Positions 1 through 8,254 of a DNA stretch of 64,000 nucleotides are shown piece after piece. Both the position numbers and the translations under genes were made by a program. The stretch is from the NCBI GenBank assembly GCA_947631965.1, contig CANRNL010000003.1:25960-89959 (forward strand), read 5' to 3'. How positions within the stretch are numbered: the first letter of the stretch is position 1; every line of letters begins with the position of its first letter. The notes under the pieces are model-generated. The model saw only the letters and a program-made list of their open reading frames with translations, had not been told where the DNA came from and made no database searches. The stretch comes from an uncultured Clostridia bacterium. GTDB lineage: Bacteria > Bacillota > Clostridia > Monoglobales > Monoglobaceae.

Positions 1-1
1 C

Positions 2-460
2 GATAACGCCGTCTCTCTCTATAATATAATAGCGGACGACGATATGACCGCCATATATTACGGCACGGATGATGTAAACAGAGAGCTTATAACGTCGATT
101 GAGGACACGTTCAGAGAATATATAGACAATATCAATGCCGTTGAGCAAAAAATCGTGGAAATTTCGGCGGTATGCGACCCGGATGTAGAAGCCCTGTCGG
201 AGCAGGCGGGCGAGACGATAAAGAGCGGCAATGTGCCGGCATTTTTGACGGACGGTGCGTTTTACACGACTTTTGAGAATAAATTCCCTTACGCAATAGA
301 GGACAGCGAGGACATAAGCTCGGTGTTCGACCTTCCCGAAGGCTCTCTTTACTATGTTGTGAGGAGCAAGCCGAGCGGCTCGGACAATCTCGAAAAGGAG
401 GAGCTTCTCCGAGGCAATGCGCTGAAGGTCCTTTCGGGGCTGAGAGATAAAAAGCGGTAA
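2..460 (+). CDS. 3' end of an unrecognised protein (truncated by window edge)
   Basis: The frame is open from the first complete codon at position 2, with no stop upstream, so the gene starts outside the window. The Met at position 44 is probably internal. About 152 residues are visible. They are acidic and mixed in composition, with no membrane segment, no cysteine cluster and no motif I recognise. The C-terminus is basic, and a strong terminator follows about 55 bp after the stop. The function is unknown. The terminator and the coding-like codon use support a real gene. Confidence 0.65.
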   Translation, partial: DNAVSLYNIIADDDMTAIYYGTDDVNRELITSIEDTFREYIDNINAVEQKIVEISAVCDPDVEALSEQAGETIKSGNVPAFLTDGAFYTTFENKFPYAIEDSEDISSVFDLPEGSLYYVVRSKPSGSDNLEKEELLRGNALKVLSGLRDKKR

Positions 461-516
461 AACATATGCGTTTGTCGGACGCTGAAAAAGAGATATATTT
501 TGCGAAGAGCAAGCTG

Positions 517-553
517 CCGCGCGGGACTTTTTAACCCGCGCGGTTATTTTTGT
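517..553 (+). terminator. Intrinsic terminator after the partial first gene
   Basis: A 9-bp perfect GC stem (517-525 with 535-543) is followed by TTATTTTTGT. It is placed correctly to end the gene stopping at 460. Confidence 0.8.
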
Positions 554-618
554 AAATTTTTATATTTTTAAACTCTTCTATCTGTTTCGCTTTCGGAAAA
601 GCGAGTTTTTTGCGGCTG

Positions 619-656
619 ATACCGAAGCGGAGCCGTTTTCGGCTCCGCTTCGGTAT
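619..656 (-). terminator. 16-bp perfect hairpin, probable 3' end of the DUF378 transcript
   Basis: Bases 619-634 pair perfectly with 641-656 around a 6-nt loop. The hairpin lies 28 bp past the stop of the minus-strand DUF378 gene. Neither flank has a clean U-tract, so termination is inferred from position and stem strength. Confidence 0.55.
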
Positions 657-683
657 GTTCTTACAACAGAGTTTGCGCGGCTG

Positions 684-887
684 TTATTCGCGCCCCGCAA
701 CAACTTTGTTTCGGAACAACATTGTGATTCCCCAGATACCCGCAAGACCGACAAGGGTGTAGATGATACGGCTGAATACCGATGCCTGTCCGCCGCATAC
801 GAACGAGACGACGTCGAAGCCGAAAAGTCCGACGGACAGCCAGTTGAGCGCACCGATGATAATCAAGATAAGTGATGCTGTGTCCAT
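684..887 (-). CDS. DUF378 family small membrane protein
   Basis: A 67-residue protein with two hydrophobic helices, roughly residues 5-24 and 38-58. The pattern IIGALNW...GLFGFD followed by IIYTLVGLAGIWG is the DUF378 signature as I know it; the family has no assigned biochemical role and sits in the membrane. The ATG at 887 is preceded on the minus strand by AAGGGAG with a 9-nt spacer, which fixes the start. It is monocistronic and divergent from hppA, with a long hairpin after its stop. Function is not inferred beyond the family. Confidence 0.85.
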   Translation of the reverse strand: MDTASLILIIIGALNWLSVGLFGFDVVSFVCGGQASVFSRIIYTLVGLAGIWGITMLFRNKVVAGRE

Positions 888-1072
888 AAAACAAAACTCC
901 CTTCGTTTTATTTGTTTTATTTATGAAATACTCGGATTTCACTTTGCGTACATATCTGAATTTTCTGTATTTACGCATTTTTATTCTTTACGATTTTATG
1001 ACGCTTTATTCACATTGTTAAAAGTTACACAAGTTGCAATATCTTTTTTATTAAGAAATTGTTAAAAATGAC

Positions 1073-1102
1073 TTGACGCTGGTAATATTTGTAATATATA
1101 AT
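1073..1102 (+). promoter_or_regulatory. SigA-type promoter of hppA
   Basis: TTGACG (1073-1078), an 18-nt spacer, then TATAAT (1097-1102), about 40 bp before the hppA start. The rest of the 888-1141 gap is AT-rich, and I see no riboswitch or small gene in it. Confidence 0.75.
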
Positions 1103-1141
1103 AATAAAAAAATATAATAAAAAATCGGAGGTATTGTGAAA

Positions 1142-3244
1142 ATGGTAGGTTTTGAAAACATAGCCCCCTTCCTGGTGCTTGCCGCGGCTGTTATAGGCTT
1201 GGCATTCGCTATGTACAAGTTCTTCTGGGTTAAGAAGCAGGATGAGGGTACAAAAGAAATGTCAAACATTGCGTCTAAAATACGCAAGGGTGCGATGGCG
1301 TACCTTAAGAGACAGTACAAGACGGTCGGCATTTTCTTCGTGGTAATGATTATCATTATCTGCGTTATGGCGTCGCTTGGACTTCTCACCTGGTTCGTTC
1401 CGTTCGCATTTTTGTCGGGCGGCTTCTTTTCGGGTCTGTCCGGCTTTATCGGAATGAAAATCGCTACATACGCTAACACGAGAACCGCAAGCGGTGCGCG
1501 CAAGGGCTTGAACCGCGGTCTTAAGATTGCGTTCTCCAGCGGTACCGTTATGGGACTCACCGTTGTAGGTCTGGGACTTCTTGACATCAGCATATGGTTT
1601 ATGATTTTGAAGTTCGGCTTCAAGCTCGGCGCTGATGATATTATGGCGGCTATGCTTACGTTCGGTATGGGCGCAAGCTCGATGGCGCTGTTCGCTCGTG
1701 TGGGCGGCGGTATATTCACAAAGGCGGCCGACGTCGGCGCAGACCTTGTAGGTAAGGTTGAGGCGGGTATCCCTGAGGACGACCCCCGCAATCCCGCGGT
1801 TATCGCGGATAACGTAGGCGACAACGTAGGCGACGTTGCGGGTATGGGCGCTGACCTTTACGAGTCGTATGTAGGCTCTATAATTTCGACGGGTGCGCTT
1901 GCTACTGCGGCGGGACTCGGCTTCAGCGGCATTATCGTGCCTATGCTTATTGCGGCTATCGGAATTGTTGCTTCGATTATCGGCACATTCTTTGTATCGA
2001 CCAAAGAGGGCGCAGACCAGAAGAGCCTGCTCGGTTCCCTCAGAAGAGGAACTTATATAGCGGCTATTATTTCGGCTATTGCGTCGGGCGTGCTTATCTT
2101 TACGTTCCTGCCCGAACACACAGGTGTTCTCTGGGCTGTTATTTCGGGACTTATCGCGGGCGTGCTTATCGGATTTTTCACCGAGTATTACACCTCCGAT
2201 TCGTATAAGCCCACTCAGAAGCTCTCAAGCTCTTCTCAGACCGGCAGTGCGACTATCATAATCGACGGTCTTGCGCTCGGTATGAATTCGACCGCAATTC
2301 CGGTTATAATCGTAGGTCTTTCGATTCTTGTCAGCTTCTTTGCGGCGGGCGGCGTAGGCAGCTTTGAGCTTGGCCTTTACGGTGTAGGTATCTCGGCTGT
2401 CGGTATGCTCGCAACTCTCGGAATTACTCTTGCGACGGACGCTTACGGTCCTGTTGCGGATAACGCGGGCGGTATCGCGGAAATGGCGGGTCTTGAAGAA
2501 GAGGTAAGAAACCGCACCGACGCGCTCGACTCGCTCGGAAATACGACCGCGGCAACCGGCAAGGGCTTCGCTATCGGAAGTGCGGCTCTTACGGCTCTCG
2601 CGCTTATCGTTTCGTACACCGATAAGGTTGAATCGCTCGGCGGCAACCTCACTCTTTCAATCACAAATCCGCCGGTACTTATCGGTCTGTTCATAGGCGC
2701 TATGCTCCCGTTCCTGTTCAGCGCATTCACAATGAAGGCTGTAGGACGTGCGGCGCAGAAGATAGTTGTTGAAGTAAGACGTCAGTTCAGAGAGATAAAG
2801 GGTCTTATGGAAGGTACCGCCGAGGCGGACTACGCAACCTGCGTTGACATCTGCACACGCTCCTCTTTGAAAGAAATGATACTCCCCGCGGCTCTCGGAA
2901 TTTTGGCTCCTATCGTTGTCGGACTTGTTCTCGGCGTAAACGGAGTTGTAGGTATGCTGGCTGGCGCGCTTATATCGGGCTTTGCAATCGCTATTATGAT
3001 GGCTAACTCCGGCGGCGCGTGGGATAACGCCAAGAAGTACATCGAGGCGGGCAACTTCGGCGGCAAGGGCAGCGAGAACCACAAAGCGGCTGTTGTCGGC
3101 GATACGGTAGGCGACCCCTTCAAGGATACGTCGGGTCCGTCGGTAAACATACTTATCAAGCTGCTTTCGATGGTTTCAATCGTATTTGCGGGTCTTATAG
3201 TTAAATTCAACGTGGTTGATTTGATTACCGGACTTATAAAATAA
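1142..3244 (+). CDS. hppA: Membrane-bound ion-pumping pyrophosphatase, K+-dependent type
   Basis: Hydrolyses pyrophosphate and pumps H+ and/or Na+ across the cytoplasmic membrane. About 700 residues and some 16 hydrophobic segments match the M-PPase family. The pyrophosphate-binding signature [11 protein letters not shown] lies near residue 197, followed by the acidic [19 protein letters not shown]. In [10 protein letters not shown], Ala470 and Gly473 occupy the positions that are Lys and Thr in K+-independent enzymes, so this is the K+-dependent class. Na+ versus H+ specificity was not resolved. Start: the ATG at 1142 lies 10 nt after GGAGG; an in-frame GTG at 1136 (4-nt spacer) is the alternative. 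Transcribed alone, with its own promoter and terminator. In anaerobes such pumps recover energy from biosynthetic pyrophosphate. Confidence 0.97.
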   Translation: MVGFENIAPFLVLAAAVIGLAFAMYKFFWVKKQDEGTKEMSNIASKIRKGAMAYLKRQYKTVGIFFVVMIIIICVMASLGLLTWFVPFAFLSGGFFSGLSGFIGMKIATYANTRTASGARKGLNRGLKIAFSSGTVMGLTVVGLGLLDISIWFMILKFGFKLGADDIMAAMLTFGMGASSMALFARVGGGIFTKAADVGADLVGKVEAGIPEDDPRNPAVIADNVGDNVGDVAGMGADLYESYVGSIISTGALATAAGLGFSGIIVPMLIAAIGIVASIIGTFFVSTKEGADQKSLLGSLRRGTYIAAIISAIASGVLIFTFLPEHTGVLWAVISGLIAGVLIGFFTEYYTSDSYKPTQKLSSSSQTGSATIIIDGLALGMNSTAIPVIIVGLSILVSFFAAGGVGSFELGLYGVGISAVGMLATLGITLATDAYGPVADNAGGIAEMAGLEEEVRNRTDALDSLGNTTAATGKGFAIGSAALTALALIVSYTDKVESLGGNLTLSITNPPVLIGLFIGAMLPFLFSAFTMKAVGRAAQKIVVEVRRQFREIKGLMEGTAEADYATCVDICTRSSLKEMILPAALGILAPIVVGLVLGVNGVVGMLAGALISGFAIAIMMANSGGAWDNAKKYIEAGNFGGKGSENHKAAVVGDTVGDPFKDTSGPSVNILIKLLSMVSIVFAGLIVKFNVVDLITGLIK

Positions 3245-3258
3245 GCTGTAATTTTGAG

Positions 3259-3293
3259 CGCTCCGACGAATATTTTCGTCGGAGCGTTTTTTT
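3259..3293 (+). terminator. Intrinsic terminator of hppA
   Basis: A 12-bp perfect stem (3259-3270 with 3275-3286) with a 4-nt loop, followed by seven T residues, 15 bp after the hppA stop. Confidence 0.92.
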
Positions 3294-3314
3294 GCCTGTG
3301 GCGCAAATAAGCTG

Positions 3315-3343
3315 TGGACTTTTTTTAATTTGTGCGGTAGAAT
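3315..3343 (+). promoter_or_regulatory. Promoter of azlCD
   Basis: TGGACT (3315-3320), 17-nt spacer, TAGAAT (3338-3343), about 50 bp before azlC. Confidence 0.6.
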
Positions 3344-3391
3344 AGACAAAGAGTGCTTTTACGATTTTTATTGCAAAAGGGGGAGTTAATT

Positions 3392-4111
3392 ATGAACAGA
3401 TTTTCTTCTTTTATCGCGGGTATTCGAGACGGAACGCCGATTTTTCTCGGCTATCTCGCTGTCTCTTTTACATTTGGAATTATGGCGAAAAACGGCGGGC
3501 TTTCGGTTTGGCAGTCGGTGCTGCTTTCCGCGACCAATTTGACGAGTGCGGGTCAGTTTTCGGGCTTGTCGCTGATTTCGGTCTGCGCTCCTCTTACCGA
3601 GGTGGCGGCGGCTCAGCTTATTATAAATCTGAGATACTGTCTGATGTCGTGCTCGCTTTCTCAGAAAATAGACAGCCGCACCCCGTTTTTCCACCGTTTT
3701 TTTATTGCCTACGGTGTGACTGATGAAATTTTCGGAGTTTCGATGAGCCGAGAGGGTTATCTCAGTCCGTTTTATTTTTACGGCATTATCGGAATATCGG
3801 TTTTGGGTTGGGTGAGCGGTACTTTTATCGGTGTGGTGTCGGGCGGTCTGCTTCCGGCTCGAATCGTGAGCGCGCTGAGCATTGCGCTCTACGGAATGTT
3901 TATTGCGATAATTATTCCGCCGGCGCGGAACAACAAGGTGCTCGCCGGCATAATAGTCGTGTCTATGCTTTTGAGCCTGCTGTTTACGGCGGCTCCGCTG
4001 CTTCGGGAAATTTCTTCGGGATTTCGCACCATTATTCTGACGCTGATTATTTCGGGCGCTGCGGCGCTTTTGTTCCCAATTCCCGAACGCGAGGAGAAGG
4101 CAGAACTTTGA
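3392..4111 (+). CDS. azlC: AzlC family branched-chain amino acid exporter, large subunit
   Basis: Large subunit of the two-part AzlCD exporter, known for branched-chain amino acids and analogues. The 239-residue protein begins FxxGIRDGTPIFLGYLAVSF, which is typical of AzlC, and carries about seven hydrophobic segments plus the conserved NLRY region. The ATG at 3392 follows AAAAGGGGGAG by 7 nt; an upstream in-frame start at 3353 is not supported by a ribosome site. The partner AzlD gene follows after 32 bp, which strongly supports the call. The exact substrate cannot be read from the sequence. Confidence 0.93.
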   Translation: MNRFSSFIAGIRDGTPIFLGYLAVSFTFGIMAKNGGLSVWQSVLLSATNLTSAGQFSGLSLISVCAPLTEVAAAQLIINLRYCLMSCSLSQKIDSRTPFFHRFFIAYGVTDEIFGVSMSREGYLSPFYFYGIIGISVLGWVSGTFIGVVSGGLLPARIVSALSIALYGMFIAIIIPPARNNKVLAGIIVVSMLLSLLFTAAPLLREISSGFRTIILTLIISGAAALLFPIPEREEKAEL

Positions 4112-4143
4112 GGGCGGAAATACGGAGAAGGAGAACATTTCTT

Positions 4144-4455
4144 ATGAGTACAAGTGTTTATGCTTATATTGCGGTTATGGCGGCGGTCACTTATGTTATC
4201 CGTCTTTTACCGTTGACTGTAATTCGCAGAGAAATAAAAAATAAATTTATACGCTCGTTTTTATGTTATATACCGTATGTTACGCTGTCGGTAATGACAT
4301 TTCCCGCAATCCTGACGGCGACGTCCAACCGATATGCGTCGGCGGCGGGATTTTTAGCGGCTCTTATTTTGGCTTATCGGCGCAAGAGCCTTATCACGGT
4401 CGCTCTGTTTTCAAGCGCGGTGGTATTTCTCGCGGAGCTTGTATTCGGAATGTGA
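4144..4455 (+). CDS. azlD: AzlD family exporter small subunit
   Basis: A 103-residue membrane protein with about four hydrophobic helices, including AYIAVMAAVTYVIRLLPL at the N-terminus and the PYVTLSVMTFPAIL segment typical of AzlD. It lies 32 bp behind azlC and starts at an ATG preceded by GGAGAAGGAGA. It is the essential partner of AzlC. A longer open frame through this region, from 3808, overlaps azlC and is not the real start. Confidence 0.92.
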   Translation: MSTSVYAYIAVMAAVTYVIRLLPLTVIRREIKNKFIRSFLCYIPYVTLSVMTFPAILTATSNRYASAAGFLAALILAYRRKSLITVALFSSAVVFLAELVFGM

Positions 4456-4520
4456 GTGAAAATTAAAACAGGCCGAAACCGTTTTCGCGGCGCGTAATTT
4501 GAAAATTTTGATAAAATGAG

Positions 4521-4549
4521 TTGAAAGTATCTATAATATTTAGTATAAT
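4521..4549 (+). promoter_or_regulatory. Promoter of the M16 peptidase pair
   Basis: TTGAAA (4521-4526), exactly 17 nt, TATAAT (4544-4549). The predicted transcription start is near 4556. This rules out the in-frame TTG at 4553 as the start codon of the next gene. Confidence 0.85.
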
Positions 4550-4597
4550 TAGTTGGAAATAAACAATTTTGCGGTTACTTTTTTGGAGGCGGTAGAA

Positions 4598-5848
4598 CTG
4601 AAAACATATAATCTTGACAAAGGAATAAACGTTCGTCTTATACCGGGCGAAAAATTCAAAACAAATCTTCTCAGCGTGTGCTTTAATGTCCCGCTGGAGC
4701 GCAAAACGATAACGTTCGCGTCGCTGCTGTGCCTTGTGCTGAAGAGCGGCTGCGCAAAATATCCGACCATAACAGATGTTTCAAAACAGCTTGAACAGCT
4801 TTTCGGAGCGTCTCATAGCTTTTCGGCACGAAAAAAAGGAAATTCGCTCGAACTGATTTTCTCGTGCAATTTCGTTTCGGAAAGATATGCGGGTGAGGAC
4901 ACTCTGCTCGGTGCGGCGGAGCTTATGCGGAATATGATATTTGAGCCGTATCTTAAAGACGGCGCGTTTTCCGCCGAATATGTAAGCCGTGAAAAGGAAA
5001 ATCTGCGTCGGGCGATAGAGAGCATTATAAACGACAAAAAAGAGTATGCGCAGGCGAAGTGTATCGAAAATATGTTCAAGGGAGATCCGTACGGGCTTTT
5101 TGACTACGGCTACGTTGAGGACTTGGACAAAATCAACGAGAAGAATCTGTATGAGTATTACCTCAATGTTATAAACAACTCGTGCGCGGATATATTTTTG
5201 AGCGGCCCTATGGACGAGGAAGCCGCGCTCGGCGTGATAAAGAACGAGATAGGCTCGCGGCTTGCGCCGAGAGATGCGGAGTACACCAAAACCTTTGCCG
5301 CCAAGGAGCGCGGCGGCGTGCTGAGGGTGACCGAGCCCGTGCAGGCTTCGCAAAGCAAGCTGTGTATTGGTCTGACCTGCCGATGCACCGACGTTTACGC
5401 GCTGATGCTCGCAACCTGTATTTTCGGCGGCAGCCCCGTTTCAAAGCTGTTCCTTAACGTGCGCGAAAAACTCAGCCTTGCGTATTATGCGGCGGCGAGA
5501 GTTGAAACGAAAAAGAAGTTTATGCTTATAAGTTCGGGAATAGAAACCGACAAGTTTGATGAGGCTTTCAATGAGATTATGGCACAGCTTGAGTGTATGA
5601 AAGCCGGCAAAATCGACGATTTTGAGACAGAAGCCGCGAAGAAGTATATGAAAACCGCCTATGACGCTATGCAGGACGGTCTGCGCGGCGTGGAGGACTT
5701 CTATTTGTCGAAAATAATAGAGGGAAGCTCGGTGACGATTGACGAACAGCTTCAGAATATCCTCAGGGTTTCAAAGGAAGAGGTTGTGCGCGCGGCGCGC
5801 GGCATTGAGCTTGACACGGTGTTTTTCCTGAAAGGAGAGATGAAATAA
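4598..5848 (+). CDS. yfmF: M16 family peptidase-like protein, YfmF/YmfF type, apparent CTG start
   Basis: A 416-residue M16 (pitrilysin) homologue lacking the HxxEH zinc motif. In the usual heterodimers of this family this is the non-catalytic half; its partner follows with a 1-nt overlap. The Bacillus counterparts (ymfF/ymfH) neighbour genes linked to 5-aminopentanol modification of EF-P, whose role is not established here. The N-terminus KTYNLDKGINVRLIPGEKFKT aligns with where relatives start. No ATG, GTG or well-placed TTG lies there. GGAGG at 4585-4589 sits 8 nt before CTG 4598, and TTG 4553 precedes the predicted transcription start. CTG is therefore the best candidate; TTG 4583 overlaps the ribosome site. 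Confidence 0.85.
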   Translation: MKTYNLDKGINVRLIPGEKFKTNLLSVCFNVPLERKTITFASLLCLVLKSGCAKYPTITDVSKQLEQLFGASHSFSARKKGNSLELIFSCNFVSERYAGEDTLLGAAELMRNMIFEPYLKDGAFSAEYVSREKENLRRAIESIINDKKEYAQAKCIENMFKGDPYGLFDYGYVEDLDKINEKNLYEYYLNVINNSCADIFLSGPMDEEAALGVIKNEIGSRLAPRDAEYTKTFAAKERGGVLRVTEPVQASQSKLCIGLTCRCTDVYALMLATCIFGGSPVSKLFLNVREKLSLAYYAAARVETKKKFMLISSGIETDKFDEAFNEIMAQLECMKAGKIDDFETEAAKKYMKTAYDAMQDGLRGVEDFYLSKIIEGSSVTIDEQLQNILRVSKEEVVRAARGIELDTVFFLKGEMK

Positions 5849-7137
5849 TGGAGTATACGAGGATAAGGAACGAGCGTTTGGACGAGGAGGTACTGTGCGG
5901 CGTTCACGGGAGCGGTCTGCGCGTCTATATCATTCCTAAGCGCGGCTTTAATAAATATTACGCGGTTTACGGTACCGAATACGGCTCTATGAATACCTCG
6001 TTTACCGCGGCGGGTGAGAGCGAGGAGACCGTTTTGCCCGACGGTATAGCGCATTTTTTGGAGCACAAGATGTTTGAACAGCCCGACGGCGGAAACGCGT
6101 TTGATTTGTTTTCCGAAACGGGAGCGAGCAGCAACGCGTTTACGAGTTTTGACATAACAGCTTATTTGTTCACCTGCACCGACAGATTTTATGAAAATCT
6201 GGACATACTGCTCAGCTTTGTGAACGACCCGTACTACACCGACGAAAACGTGTCTAAAGAGCAGGGAATAATAGGTCAGGAAATCAAAATGTATGACGAC
6301 GACCCAAGCTGGCGCGTGTACTTTAATATGCTCGAAGCTATGTTTCACAACAATCCCGTAAAAATAGATATAGCGGGAACGGTGGAGAGCATTTCGCATA
6401 TTACGCCCGAACTGCTCTATAAGTGCCACAGACAGTTCTATAACCCTGCAAATATGATTTTGGTTATGGTGGGCGATATTGACCCCGCCGAGGCGGAAAA
6501 GTATATAGATAAATATGTAAAGCCCGAATCTAACGTGGGCAGGCAGCCGCGCGTTATGCCGCCCGAACCCGAAAAAATCGTGACAGACTTCACCGAGCAG
6601 AGGCTAAGCGTGTCAAGCCCCTTGTTTTTTATCGGATTTAAGGAGAAAAAGTCGGGTATGCGGGGCAGGGAGCTTCTGGAAAAGGAGATCGAAACCGACA
6701 TACTTCTGGAGGTTTTGTTCGGCAAGAGCAGCGACTTTTATATTTCGCTCTATAACGAGGGACTTATCGACGGCAGCTTCGGCAAGGACAGTGAGATAGA
6801 ACCCGATTATGGCTTTTCGGCGGTTTCGGGCGAGTCGGACGACCCGCAGAGAGTTTTTGAGCTTGTAAAGGAGCGGGTGAGAGCCATGGCGGACAGCGGA
6901 GTGGATATGTCCGCCGCCGAGCGTGCGAAAAAGGTTATGCTCGGCAGGTATCTGCGCGGGTTTAACGACATTGAGGGAATAGGCAACGCGTTTATGCGCG
7001 ATTTTCTCGGCGGAATAAATCCGCTCGACTATGCGGAGGTCTTGGAGAGCGTTGGAGAAGCCGAACTCAACGAGCGTCTGCGCGAGCATTTTGACGCGGA
7101 CAACTGTACCCTTTCGGTAATAAGACCTGTCGAATGA
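5848..7137 (+). CDS. yfmH: M16 family zinc peptidase, YfmH/YmfH type
   Basis: A 429-residue pitrilysin-family metalloprotease. The zinc motif HFLEH in AHFLEHKMFEQ lies near residues 69-73, with downstream acidic residues for the third ligand. It is the catalytic partner of the preceding inactive M16 protein; the stop and start codons overlap as TAATG, which implies translational coupling and a heterodimer. AAAGGAG precedes the ATG. Substrate unknown. Relatives sit beside EF-P-modification and cell-shape genes in Bacillus. The next gene, lgt, follows after 33 bp and is probably cotranscribed. Confidence 0.93.
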   Translation: MEYTRIRNERLDEEVLCGVHGSGLRVYIIPKRGFNKYYAVYGTEYGSMNTSFTAAGESEETVLPDGIAHFLEHKMFEQPDGGNAFDLFSETGASSNAFTSFDITAYLFTCTDRFYENLDILLSFVNDPYYTDENVSKEQGIIGQEIKMYDDDPSWRVYFNMLEAMFHNNPVKIDIAGTVESISHITPELLYKCHRQFYNPANMILVMVGDIDPAEAEKYIDKYVKPESNVGRQPRVMPPEPEKIVTDFTEQRLSVSSPLFFIGFKEKKSGMRGRELLEKEIETDILLEVLFGKSSDFYISLYNEGLIDGSFGKDSEIEPDYGFSAVSGESDDPQRVFELVKERVRAMADSGVDMSAAERAKKVMLGRYLRGFNDIEGIGNAFMRDFLGGINPLDYAEVLESVGEAELNERLREHFDADNCTLSVIRPVE

Positions 7138-7170
7138 TAAAGCAGGGAAAGCATAAGGGAGTTTTTACGG

Positions 7171-8034
7171 ATGATAAACAATATTTCCTTTCCTAATCTT
7201 AATATAAGCTTTAATATAAGCCGTGCGGCGTTTTCGGTTTTCGGAATAGACATATATTGGTACGGGCTTATAATCTGTCTGGGAATAGCCGTCGCCTGCG
7301 TCTACGGCTTTCGGGAAATCAGGAAAACCGACATATTGACAGACGATTTTTTAAATATGATTTTGCTTTCCCTCCCCGTCGCAATCATATGCGCGAGGGC
7401 GTATTATGTGCTTTTCAGCATATCAGATTATATCGATAATCCAATCGACATTTTTAATATACGTCAGGGCGGGCTTGCAATCTACGGCGGAATTATCGGA
7501 ATTATGCTTGTCGTTTTGATATATTCTGGGCGCAAGGGCTTAAATTTGGGCGCACTGCTCGACATTTTGGCGGTGGGGCTTTTGATAGGTCAGTGCATAG
7601 GCAGATGGGGAAATTTTGTCAACGGCGAGGCGTTCGGAAGCGAGACCGCTCTGCCGTGGGCTATGACCGTGAAGCATGGCGCGAGAACGGTCGCAAGCTC
7701 GGTGCATCCGACCTTTTTGTACGAGTCGCTCTGGAATTTGGCGGGCATAGCCGCGCTGCTTATTTATAAGCCGCATAAAAAATTTGACGGTGAGCTGTTT
7801 TTGCTCTATATGGTGATTTACGGAGCGGGCAGATTTTGGATAGAGGGACTGCGTGCCGACTCGCTGTACCTGTTCGGAGCTGTCAGGGTATCGCAGGTGC
7901 TTTCGGCAATATTGTTCGCGGCGGGAATAGTTCTAATTATAATAATGCGAAAACGCACCAAAGCCGCGCTTGCCGCCGCTCTCGACGAAGCCGAGCGCGA
8001 GTACGAGAGCGAGGCGCGGCAAAATCAGGTTTGA
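7171..8034 (+). CDS. lgt: Prolipoprotein diacylglyceryl transferase
   Basis: Transfers diacylglycerol from phosphatidylglycerol to the lipobox cysteine of prolipoproteins, in the cytoplasmic membrane. The 287-residue protein has about seven hydrophobic segments. It contains YGGIIG, the Lgt signature GRWGNFVNGEAFG near residues 144-156, and HPTFLYES. The ATG at 7171 follows AAGGGAG. It is the last gene of the transcript that begins with the M16 pair and is closed by a strong terminator. A likely client in this window is the lipobox solute-binding protein at 47941. Confidence 0.96.
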   Translation: MINNISFPNLNISFNISRAAFSVFGIDIYWYGLIICLGIAVACVYGFREIRKTDILTDDFLNMILLSLPVAIICARAYYVLFSISDYIDNPIDIFNIRQGGLAIYGGIIGIMLVVLIYSGRKGLNLGALLDILAVGLLIGQCIGRWGNFVNGEAFGSETALPWAMTVKHGARTVASSVHPTFLYESLWNLAGIAALLIYKPHKKFDGELFLLYMVIYGAGRFWIEGLRADSLYLFGAVRVSQVLSAILFAAGIVLIIIMRKRTKAALAAALDEAEREYESEARQNQV

Positions 8035-8046
8035 TTTTTAAAGCGG

Positions 8047-8090
8047 CGTGCCGCAGAATAGTTTGCAGCTGTTCTGCGGCGCGTTTTTTT
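8047..8090 (+). terminator. Intrinsic terminator after lgt
   Basis: A 12-bp stem with one G-U pair (8047-8058 with 8072-8083) and seven Ts. Confidence 0.9.
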
Positions 8091-8127
8091 GCGCGGGTAT
8101 ATGGAAAAACAGCCGTATTTTTTTGTA

Positions 8128-8155
8128 TTGATTTTTCTCAAATATGTGGTATAAT
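8128..8155 (+). promoter_or_regulatory. Promoter of the pectate lyase gene
   Basis: TTGATT (8128-8133), 16-nt spacer, TATAAT (8150-8155). The leader to the ATG is about 95 nt. No clear operator was seen. Confidence 0.6.
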
Positions 8156-8254
8156 ACTATTACCACATTTTTATTCGCGTGAGTTTTCGGAAAGGAGAGG
8201 CGGCGCGCAAACCGTAATTTGCGGAAAATTTTTATAAAAGAAGGGATAAAATTT

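Noticed and set aside
1051..2119. Long minus-strand frames under hppA
   Set aside because: They mirror the codon pattern of hppA on the other strand; hppA motifs and its promoter and terminator explain the region.
3808..4143. Upstream half of the open frame that contains azlD
   Set aside because: It overlaps azlC in another frame; AzlD homology begins at ATG 4144 with its own ribosome site.
4553..4597. TTG 4553 as start of the YfmF-type gene
   Set aside because: It lies upstream of the transcription start predicted from the TTGAAA-17-TATAAT promoter and has no ribosome site.
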